This document shows positions 1 through 5,429 of a stretch of 6,435 nucleotides of DNA, piece after piece. The position numbers and the translations under genes are program-made. Each line of letters starts with the position of its first letter. Within the stretch, counting starts at the first letter, position 1. This DNA is from Actinomycetota bacterium (GTDB taxonomy: Bacteria; Actinomycetota; Acidimicrobiia; IMCC26256; PALSA-610), in assembly GCA_005779345.1 (NCBI GenBank), contig SXJQ01000128.1, positions 1-6,435 on the forward strand. Direction: 5' to 3'. The notes beneath the pieces are model-generated. The model had not been told where the DNA came from, did not search any database, and saw only the letters and a program-made list of their open reading frames with translations.

Positions 1-814
1 GACCGTCCGGATGCTCACGACGCTGCTCACACCGACCGCCGGGAGCGCGACGGTTGCCGGACACGACGTCGCCACCGAGAGCGAGGCGGTACGGCTGCGC
101 ATCGGCGTTGCGCTCCAGGATGCGGCACTCGACCCCAAACAGACCGGCGCCGAACTGCTCGACCTCCAGGCGCGGCTGTACGGCCTCGATCGTGCCGAGC
201 GCATTGCGCGCACCACGGCCGTCATCGAGATGGTGTCCATCGGCGATGCGATCGACCGGCGGATTGCGACCTACAGCGGCGGCATGCGCCGGCGCCTCGA
301 CCTCGCGGCTGCACTCATCCACGAGCCCGAGGTGCTCTTTCTCGACGAGCCAACGACCGGCCTCGACCCGTCGAGCCGCCAGACCGTGTGGGAGGAGGTG
401 CAACGACTCAACCGCGACCTCGGCGTCACGATCTTCCTCACGACGCAGTATCTCGAGGAGGCCGACCTGCTCTGCGACCGCGTCGGGATCATCGCCGCGG
501 GTCGGATCGTCGCCGAAGACACGCCCACCGCGCTCAAGCGCACCGTCGGCACCGACTTGATCATGGTGCGCGTCGAGGGTGAGCCCGAGCGCGTCGGGCC
601 AGCACTCGACGGCGTCGCGGGCGTCGAGCGCGTCGACGTGCGCGGCGAACAGATCCTCGTCGCCGCCCTCGACGGCGCGGCCGCGATCAGCCCGGTCGCG
701 GTTGCCCTCGACGCTGCACGAATACGAGTGCGCGAACTCACGCTGCGCACACCGACGCTCGACGACGTGTTTCTCGAGCTGACCGGCGGTCACCTCCGAG
801 GAGACGAGTCATGA
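1..814 (+). CDS. ABC transporter ATP-binding protein, DrrA-like (5' partial)
   Basis: This is the cytoplasmic ATPase of an ABC-2 type exporter of the daunorubicin-resistance (DrrA) type, which drives export of a drug, lipid or polysaccharide by its partner permease. The reading frame is open to the left edge (T-V-R before the first in-window ATG at 11), matching the sequence just after Walker A in this family. The true start and Walker A therefore lie upstream. Counting from the ATG at 11: Q-loop Gln36, signature YSGGMRRR at 88-95, Walker B VLFLDEP at 108-114, D-loop near 117-120. The switch position reads LTTQYLEEAD with Gln146 instead of the usual His, which is common in DrrA-like ATPases. 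The C-terminal tail has the family motif TPTLDDVFLELTG. The stop overlaps the permease start by ATGA, so the two are translated together. The substrate cannot be read from the sequence. Family assignment is strong; DrrA itself is only a type label. Confidence 0.95.
   Translation, partial: TVRMLTTLLTPTAGSATVAGHDVATESEAVRLRIGVALQDAALDPKQTGAELLDLQARLYGLDRAERIARTTAVIEMVSIGDAIDRRIATYSGGMRRRLDLAAALIHEPEVLFLDEPTTGLDPSSRQTVWEEVQRLNRDLGVTIFLTTQYLEEADLLCDRVGIIAAGRIVAEDTPTALKRTVGTDLIMVRVEGEPERVGPALDGVAGVERVDVRGEQILVAALDGAAAISPVAVALDAARIRVRELTLRTPTLDDVFLELTGGHLRGDES
798..803 (+). promoter_or_regulatory. Ribosome binding site of the permease gene
   Basis: GAGGAG lies seven bases before the ATG at 811, inside the last codons of the ATPase gene. 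It fixes the permease start and supports translational coupling. Confidence 0.7.
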
Positions 815-1629
815 CCACCACGACCTCGCCGTCACCCGGGCAATCGACCGGGGTCACCGCGCGGCAGGCTGGATTCACCACCGACCTGCTCACCGTCGCA
901 CGCCGGGCGTTACGGCTCGCGTCGCGTGAACCCGAGGCGATCCTGCCTGCGCTGTCGATCCCGTTGTTCTTCTTCGTCGTCAACATCGGGGCGTTGCAGA
1001 GCTTCGTCGAACGAGGTTTCGGCGACCTCGACTTCAAGGCGTTCCAGTTGCCGGTCGCGATCTTGAACGCGGTCACGGGCGTGTCGCGCGCGGGCGCGCT
1101 CGTCACCGACATCCAGAACGGCTACTTCGACCGCCTCCTGCTCACCCCGATCCGCCGAGCGACCTTGTTGCTCGGGCTGATGATGGCCGACTTCGTGCTC
1201 GTCTGCTCGCTCACGGTCCCGGTGCTGTTCCTCGGGTTCGCGGTCGGCGTGCGCTTCGAAACCGGCCTACTCGGAGTCGTGACCTTCATCCTCGTCGCCG
1301 GTCTGTGGGGGCTCGCGTTCACCGGGTTCGCGTACGCGATCGCACTGAAGACGGGCAATCCCGCGGCGGTGAACTCGAGCTTCTTGCTCTTCTTCCCGTT
1401 CATGTTCCTCACCACCGCGTTCCTCCCCGCCGAGGCACTCACGGGGTGGCTCGCGGCCGTCGCCGAGGTGAACCCGGTGACCTACCTCCTCGCGGCACAG
1501 CGCGACCTGATCCTGGTCGGCTGGAATCGTTCGAGCCTGCTCGAAGCACTCGGGGTCACCGCGCTCGTCGGCGCGGTCAGCTTCACCCTGGCGTTCGCAG
1601 CGCTGCGCGGACGCCTGCGACGCGGCTGA
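811..1629 (+). CDS. ABC-2 type transporter permease, DrrB-like
   Basis: A 272-aa membrane subunit that pairs with the upstream ATPase to form an exporter in the cytoplasmic membrane. About six hydrophobic segments are visible, near residues 44-62, 76-95, 117-141, 150-178, 187-205 and 246-265. They follow a Thr/Ser-rich, probably cytoplasmic N-terminus. The family's late signature is present: FLPAEALTGWL followed by a VNPVTY segment at about residues 204-225, just before the last helix. The length is usual for DrrB/ABC-2 permeases. The ATG at 811 is chosen because it overlaps the ATPase stop (ATGA) and has GAGGAG at 798-803, seven bases upstream. No promoter is visible between the two genes, so they form one operon. 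Substrate unknown. Confidence 0.93.
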   Translation: MTTTTSPSPGQSTGVTARQAGFTTDLLTVARRALRLASREPEAILPALSIPLFFFVVNIGALQSFVERGFGDLDFKAFQLPVAILNAVTGVSRAGALVTDIQNGYFDRLLLTPIRRATLLLGLMMADFVLVCSLTVPVLFLGFAVGVRFETGLLGVVTFILVAGLWGLAFTGFAYAIALKTGNPAAVNSSFLLFFPFMFLTTAFLPAEALTGWLAAVAEVNPVTYLLAAQRDLILVGWNRSSLLEALGVTALVGAVSFTLAFAALRGRLRRG

Positions 1630-1689
1630 CCTCACCACCGATCTTCACCGCTCGCGCGACAACCACCGCGTATCGGACAACTCGCCTGT

Positions 1690-1715
1690 CACTCCCCGAC
1701 ACGGTGTCGGGAGTG
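1690..1715. terminator. Strong hairpin after the exporter operon (possible terminator or operator)
   Basis: A 26-base near-perfect inverted repeat: the left arm CACTCCCCGACAC and the right arm GTGTCGGGAGTG pair along their length with one bulged C and a short loop. It lies 61 bases after the permease stop and about 25 bases upstream of the -10 box of the next gene. No T-run follows on either strand, so it is not a classical intrinsic terminator. Actinobacterial terminators often lack T-runs, so termination is still plausible. The alternative is a binding site for a regulator of the gene at 1753. Confidence 0.45.
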
Positions 1716-1740
1716 CCACGCCCCGTGGTCGCGACCTCGT

Positions 1741-1746
1741 TAGTTT
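1741..1746 (+). promoter_or_regulatory. -10 promoter element TAGTTT for a leaderless gene
   Basis: TAGTTT fits the actinobacterial -10 consensus TANNNT and ends six bases before the GTG at 1753. Transcription would begin at or next to the G of the start codon. There is no Shine-Dalgarno sequence upstream of that GTG. A leaderless transcript explains both facts. No clear -35 hexamer is seen. Confidence 0.55.
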
Positions 1747-1752
1747 CGCCCG

Positions 1753-2058
1753 GTGTCGACGAGAAGTCTGTTCCGCCTCGGAGTGGCAGCGACGTTCGCC
1801 GATGTGGCCACCACCTTCGTCGCGTTGCGCGCGTACGTCGGCCTCTACGAGGCGAACCCGCTCGCCGCGAGACTGATCCACTCGATCGGGCTCGAAGGCA
1901 TGCTCGGACTGCGACTCGTCGCCGGCATCGGCGTCTGCTGGCTCGCGGCCCGGCTCTTCACCGAGTGGCGAGCCACCGTCGCACTGCTGTTCGCGACGGG
2001 ATTCTGGTTTCTGGTCGCGGGCTCCAACCTCTACGAGATCGTGCGCCTGCGCACCTGA
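1753..2058 (+). CDS. Small integral membrane protein, DUF5658-like
   Basis: A 101-aa protein with three hydrophobic segments, near residues 7-28, 46-68 and 73-92. It shows the pattern Asp17 followed by Thr20-Thr21 in the first helix, then Glu33-Ala-Asn35-Pro36 after it, and Asn92 near the end. An Asp/Thr first helix followed by an E-x-N-P motif is what I associate with DUF5658 membrane proteins, whose function is unknown. The assignment rests on recalled motifs, not on a search. The GTG start is supported by the TAGTTT box six bases upstream and by codon bias that begins there. It runs towards the GGDEF gene on the other strand with a 36-base gap and no obvious terminator. No partner gene is evident. 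Confidence 0.75.
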   Translation: MSTRSLFRLGVAATFADVATTFVALRAYVGLYEANPLAARLIHSIGLEGMLGLRLVAGIGVCWLAARLFTEWRATVALLFATGFWFLVAGSNLYEIVRLRT

Positions 2059-2094
2059 GCATCGCCGTCCGCCCACCGCGATGGCCGTGACGCG

Positions 2095-2982
2095 TCAGGC
2101 CGCTTCGCCCCTGCGGTCGCCGCTCGCCCTGCCGGCGATCTCCCAGCAGCCCTTGCCCCGCAACTTCGCCGCGTACATCGCCGCGTCGGCCGCGCCGATC
2201 AGCGAATCGACCGTGCCGTGGCCGTCGGGGATCGCGAGGCCGATCGAGGTTCCCACCGACAGCATTGCCCCGTCGTGCTCGATCGGGACGACGATCGACT
2301 CGATGAGACGCGAGGCGAACGTGCCGACCACGCAGGGGTCGTCGTCACCCTCGTAGAGCACAACGAACTCGTCACCGCCGAAACGCGCCACCGTGCCACC
2401 GTGCTCGCCGAGCACGCGCTCGATGCGGCGCGCGGTCTCGATCAAGACTCGGTCGCCCGCGTCGTGGCCGTAACGATCGTTGATGGCCTTGAAGCCATCG
2501 AGGTCGCAGAACAGGATCGCGAACCGAAAGCCGAAGCGTCGCGAGCGTCGCAACGCCTGGTCGATGCGGTCGCGCAACAGCGAACGATTGGGAACACCGG
2601 TGAGCACGTCGTGCGTGGCGAGGTACCGCAACTCGGCCTGGAGGTCTTCGGCGCGCCGGCGCGCGCTCAGCAACTCGGTGACGTCGCGCAACGCGACGAC
2701 CACGCCGGTGTCGCGCTGGCGCGAGAGTTGGAGCTCGAGCGACGTCCCACCGAGCTCGGGAACGAGGCGGACGACGAGCCGGTCGAGCACGCCACCGCCG
2801 AGTGCCAGTGCCAACATCTCGGCGTCGACCTCGTCGAGCAGGTTGGCGGCCTCGCGACCGACGAGCCAGGCACGGTCGCGACCGAGCATCCGACATGCCT
2901 CGGCGTTGGCTTCGCGTACCGTGCCGCGATCGACGACCATCATCGGGACCGGGACGTCGTCGAGATCGAGTGAGCAGGTCAT
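2095..2982 (-). CDS. PAS-GGDEF diguanylate cyclase
   Basis: A 295-aa cytoplasmic enzyme predicted to make cyclic di-GMP from two GTP. Residues 1 to about 105 form a PAS-like sensor ending in the typical DVTELLSARRRAEDL linker, and residues 120-285 the GGDEF domain. Visible motifs are THDVLTGVPNR (123-133), FCDLDGF with metal-binding Asp160 (159-164), the intact GGDEF active site at 202-206, and AADAAMYAAKLRGK (264-277). The RxxD inhibitory site expected at 193-196 reads EHGG, so product inhibition through the usual I-site is unlikely. No signal peptide or membrane helix is seen, so the sensor is cytoplasmic. The frame is open 15 codons further upstream, but ATG 2982 is chosen because it overlaps the HDOD stop as ATGA and has a strong GGGAGGAGGAG ribosome site just before it. 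What the PAS domain senses is unknown. Confidence 0.93.
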   Translation of the reverse strand: MTCSLDLDDVPVPMMVVDRGTVREANAEACRMLGRDRAWLVGREAANLLDEVDAEMLALALGGGVLDRLVVRLVPELGGTSLELQLSRQRDTGVVVALRDVTELLSARRRAEDLQAELRYLATHDVLTGVPNRSLLRDRIDQALRRSRRFGFRFAILFCDLDGFKAINDRYGHDAGDRVLIETARRIERVLGEHGGTVARFGGDEFVVLYEGDDDPCVVGTFASRLIESIVVPIEHDGAMLSVGTSIGLAIPDGHGTVDSLIGAADAAMYAAKLRGKGCWEIAGRASGDRRGEAA

Positions 2983-3833
2983 ACTCCTCCTCCCAACATG
3001 GATTCGAGGTCGTCGACCAGCTCGCACACCCGTTGGAACAGCGGCTGGCGTTCGTGCTCGGCGACGTTGACGGCTCGAAGCACGGCGTCGAGGTCGCGGT
3101 CGGTCTCGGCGACGGGCTCGTCGACGACGACCGCGGCGAGCGCGTCGGCGGCACGGATCACCGCGGCGAACATCCCGAGACCCATGGCGTCGCGCCCGAG
3201 CGGTGCCGGGGCATGGTGGAATCGCATGGCTTCGACCGCGTCGTGACGGAAGCCGAGCGCGGCCACGGCGCGGGCGCCGAGCTCGCCGTGATCGACCCCG
3301 AGGATCGCCCGCTCGGCCTCGATCAGATCACTGCCCGCGAGCACCGCCGCGGCAACCTCGTCGTAGTGCTCACGCGCGCGGCGGAACACCAGCGCGGTGC
3401 CGACATCGTGGAGCAGTCCGGCGCTGAACGCCTCACCCGGATCGACGCCGACGCGCGGCGCCACGAGACCCGCCGCCGCGGCCGCGGCGACCGAGTGACT
3501 CCAGAATCCGTCGGGCACCGAGAGACCCTCGGCCGTGCCGATGTCGAGAATCGCAGTCGCGACGACCGACCGCAGCGTCGAGAGCCCCACGATCGTGACC
3601 GCGCGCCACGAGCTCGAGACCGCCTCGGGGAGCCCGTAGTACGACGCGTTGGCGAGTTGGATCAATCGCGCGGACAGGCTCGGGTCGCTCTCGATCACCT
3701 TGCCGGGGGCCGCTGCCGACGTCCGTGGATCGTCGAGCATGCGCATCAGGCGCATCGCGGCCCCCGGTTGCACCGGGATCCGCGTCACTTCGGCGACCAA
3801 TTGGTCGACGTCCGCCCCTGTCGCCGTTCTCAC
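2979..3833 (-). CDS. HDOD domain signalling protein
   Basis: A 284-aa cytoplasmic protein whose HDOD domain covers about residues 14-215. HDOD proteins are HD-superfamily modules linked to signalling, motility, biofilm and stress control. The start LVAEVTRIPVQPGAAMRLM and the segment VIESDPSLSARLIQLANASYYG are typical of the family. A full set of HD-type metal ligands can be lined up: His113, His142-Asp143 in GLLHDVG, His182, His206-His207, and Asp230. Many HDOD proteins lack part of this set, so hydrolase activity cannot be excluded here. The GTG at 3833 is chosen because GGAGG lies seven bases upstream at 3841-3845. It is first in an operon with the GGDEF cyclase, overlapping it by ATGA, which points to a shared role in cyclic di-GMP signalling. 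The partner and output are unknown. Confidence 0.92.
   Translation of the reverse strand: MRTATGADVDQLVAEVTRIPVQPGAAMRLMRMLDDPRTSAAAPGKVIESDPSLSARLIQLANASYYGLPEAVSSSWRAVTIVGLSTLRSVVATAILDIGTAEGLSVPDGFWSHSVAAAAAAGLVAPRVGVDPGEAFSAGLLHDVGTALVFRRAREHYDEVAAAVLAGSDLIEAERAILGVDHGELGARAVAALGFRHDAVEAMRFHHAPAPLGRDAMGLGMFAAVIRAADALAAVVVDEPVAETDRDLDAVLRAVNVAEHERQPLFQRVCELVDDLESMLGGGV
2984..2994 (-). promoter_or_regulatory. Ribosome binding site of the GGDEF gene
   Basis: On the minus strand GGGAGGAGGAG lies directly before the ATG at 2982, with GGGAGG six bases from it. The same bases encode the Gly-Gly-Gly-Val tail of the upstream HDOD protein. The site decides the short start of the cyclase and implies translational coupling. 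Confidence 0.8.
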
Positions 3834-3927
3834 CGATCGCCCTCCGTGCTCGCCCCACGCTCGGGGTTCAGGTCGGCAGCGCGACGCCCGGCCTGAAGCG
3901 GCGCGGTGATTCCGGCCACGATCTCAT
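3830..3927 (-). CDS. Possible 33-aa leader ORF before the HDOD gene
   Basis: From an ATG at 3927 a 32-codon reading frame (begins MHEIVAGITAPLQ) runs to a TGA that overlaps the HDOD start codon as GTGA. About four fifths of its third positions are G or C. The overlap is the kind seen between coupled genes, and this would make a third operon member. Against it: there is no good ribosome site before the ATG, the peptide resembles nothing I recognise, and the frame is open well upstream by chance of base composition. Treat it as a candidate only; the stretch may simply be the HDOD 5' leader. Confidence 0.25.
3841..3845 (-). promoter_or_regulatory. Ribosome binding site of the HDOD gene
   Basis: GGAGG on the minus strand, seven bases before the GTG at 3833. 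It supports GTG as the HDOD start. Confidence 0.7.
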
Positions 3928-3997
3928 GCATTCGCCCGAGGGAACGTCGGGAGCAGTCGGCCCCAGGCCCCGCTGATCTCGACATTTGGCGAATCGA

Positions 3998-4013
3998 TCG
4001 AACCGGTGTTCGA
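3998..4013 (+). promoter_or_regulatory. LexA operator (SOS box)
   Basis: TCGAACCGGTGTTCGA is a perfect inverted repeat with 6-bp arms (7 bp if A3997 and T4014 are included) and a 4-base spacer. It matches the GAAC-N4-GTTC operator of LexA in Bacillus and actinobacteria, including the flanking TC/GA preferred in mycobacteria. It overlaps the ATG at 4013. A weak -35-like TTGGCG at 3986-3991 and TTCGAT at 4009-4014, spaced 17 bases, would place the box within the promoter. Repression by LexA and induction by DNA damage are inferred. The divergent HDOD start is 165 bases away and could also be affected. Confidence 0.75.
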
Positions 4014-5090
4014 TGGACGACGTGACGCTGTGGTGGGTGCTCCCGCGGTTCGCCTCGGTCGAGGCCTGGCCCGGCCGGGGCTGGCTGGTCGAGACCGCGG
4101 CCGGTGAGGTCCAGTTCGTCCATGACCTCGACGCGCGGCTGCCTCCCGGAGTGGAGCCCGACCGCAGGTTCTGGGACCCGCCGCTGTGCCGGCGCGCGAC
4201 CGCGCCGCCGCGCCGCCACCGGCGACCGACCGAGACCACGCCGACGACCCATCCGGGTCGAGGAACCCGACCGGTACGCCGAGCCCGCGCCGCGCGCACG
4301 GCTCGAGGCGCTCGACGACGAGCAGGCACCGTTCCACCGTCAGACCGCGCGGATCCAACGCGTCACGATCGCGCGTGCCACCGCGCTCCTCCGGTCGTTG
4401 CTCGACCCGCGACAACAACACGACTGGGACGCCTGCGGCACGTTCTGGGTGCACGGGTCGTTCGGTTCGGTGCGCCTCGGGGTACCTCACGACCTCGCGC
4501 ATCGGCGGGTACCCGAAGACGCCCGCGAGCGCGGGCTGTGCGTCGTGACGACCGCGTACCGCCAGATCCCACCCCCCGACGAGTGGACGAGCATGTTGCT
4601 CACGCTGCGACACGACCCCGATCGCTTCTTTCGCGTCGCGAACGTGCTGCGGCGCGAGCGCCACGGCGTGGGTCGCGCCGCGCGCCTCGCCGCCTACCAA
4701 CAGGCCTGCCGCGACGATCGCGCGCTCGACGCCGCGTATCTGGCACACGATGTCTCCGCACTCGGGGTCACCGCACTCGGGGTCACCGCACTCGGGCCGC
4801 ACCCGATCACCGAGCCGTTGGCCGTGGCCGCGGCCGTGTTGGTCCTGCGCCACGGCGCGCTCGACCCGACGACCGACGAAGCGTTCCGCGGTCGCCACCG
4901 CGGTCTGCTCGCTCGCGGCCGCGGCGTCGCCCGCAGCGTCGGCGACCACCGTCTCCGGAGTTGGATCCGAACCACTCCCCGATTCAGCGCCCACCGCGCG
5001 CTCGCGGGCACCGCCGGCGCCGACGCCGCCCTGGTGGACCCCCCGGATCTCGACCGGATCGCCGACGCGCTCGTCGCCGCCGAGGCGTGA
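4013..5090 (+). CDS. Unrecognised protein under a LexA box, with apparent frameshift near 4249
   Basis: I do not recognise this protein. The first 79 codons (begins MDDVTLWWVLPRF) read well in one frame to about 4249. After that the frame turns arginine-rich and loses G/C at third positions, while a second frame with good codon use runs from 4251 (IRVEEPDRYAEPA) to a TGA at 5088-5090. Skipping one C in the CCC run at 4248-4250 joins them into 358 residues. The break may be a sequencing indel, a mutation or, less likely, recoding. The second part is soluble-looking and contains WVHGSFGSVRLG, a PPPDEWTSMLLTLRHDPDRFF segment and an AAAVLVLRHGALDP segment, with no signal peptide or membrane helix. 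No start codon suits the second part alone. The start is either ATG 4013 or GTG 4022; neither has a ribosome site, so a leaderless transcript is likely. A 15-bp tandem repeat lies at 4756-4796. Confidence 0.6.
4756..4796 (+). repeat. 15-bp in-frame tandem repeat, 2.7 copies
   Basis: The unit CCGCACTCGGGGTCA occurs twice exactly (4756-4770, 4771-4785), followed by its first 11 bases (4786-4796). Being 15 bases long it keeps the frame and encodes a repeated Thr/Ser-Ala-Leu-Gly-Val pentapeptide. Copy number may vary between strains. Confidence 0.85.
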
Positions 5091-5127
5091 TCGTCTTCGT
5101 CGTCGTCAGAATTCGTCATTTCTCGTC

Positions 5128-5427
5128 ATGCCTCGACCCGCCGAGTTTGCTAGACATTCCGTCAGGGTTGAGCGTGAAACGGGGGTGGCGCGCCAAGTGC
5201 TCTGGATCGGTTTGTCGTTCGCGGTCGTCGGCCTGTCCGGCTTCGTGTGGTCGTGGCGCGAGAGCCTCCGGATCACCGAGGTCGGCCTCGACCGGGTCGG
5301 GCTGTCGACCGTTCGCCACTGGTCGCAACTCGGCGGGATCCCTCGGAGCATCGTCGTCGGCCGTCGGCTCGGCGCGGCGAGCGCGATCGCCGGCTTCGTC
5401 GTCGCCGTCGGGGCCTTGCTGAGCTGA
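5128..5427 (+). CDS. Small hypothetical membrane protein (two helices)
   Basis: A 99-aa protein from ATG 5128. A charged N-terminus of about 25 residues is followed by a hydrophobic helix (VLWIGLSFAVVGLSGFVW, about residues 24-41). A polar middle of about 35 residues comes next, with RITEVGLDRVGLSTV, and a second helix ends the protein (about 81-99, AASAIAGFVVAVGALLS). I do not recognise a family. Codon bias is good from the first helix on. The start is uncertain: ATG 5128 has no ribosome site, and GTG 5185 would give 80 residues beginning just before helix 1 but also lacks a spaced site. TCATTT six bases before ATG 5128 is a poor -10 match that would fit a leaderless start. The stop lies two bases from the stop of the convergent selenoprotein gene. 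It follows the LexA-box gene by 37 bases and could share its transcript. Confidence 0.6.
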   Translation: MPRPAEFARHSVRVERETGVARQVLWIGLSFAVVGLSGFVWSWRESLRITEVGLDRVGLSTVRHWSQLGGIPRSIVVGRRLGAASAIAGFVVAVGALLS

Positions 5428-5429
5428 CC

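Noticed and set aside
1690..1715. CIRCE (HrcA) element suggested by CACTC and GAGTG arms
   Set aside because: The spacer is 16 bases rather than 9, and the TTAG/CTAA outer parts are missing. No heat-shock gene follows.
1645..2076. A 143-codon minus-strand frame opposite the DUF5658-like gene
   Set aside because: It is Arg/Glu/Gln-rich and shadow-like, while the plus strand encodes a membrane protein with family motifs and a promoter.
2218..2973. A 251-codon plus-strand frame opposite the GGDEF gene
   Set aside because: It is an antisense shadow of a strongly supported diguanylate cyclase.
3924..4994. A 356-codon minus-strand open frame opposite the LexA-box gene
   Set aside because: Its composition (Gln/His/Arg-rich, no hydrophobic core) matches the antisense shadow seen opposite the certain GGDEF gene. 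Its character changes near 4250, exactly where the plus-strand frame shifts.
4104..5090. The second frame taken as a complete gene from ATG 4104
   Set aside because: From 4104 to about 4250 this frame has poor third-position bias and reads as an Arg-rich off-frame sequence, while the other frame is clearly coding there.
3986..5422. A 478-codon plus-strand frame running through the whole region
   Set aside because: After about 4250 it becomes an arginine/proline-rich out-of-frame translation and runs through the stop of the real frame. Only its first 79 codons from 4013 look coding.
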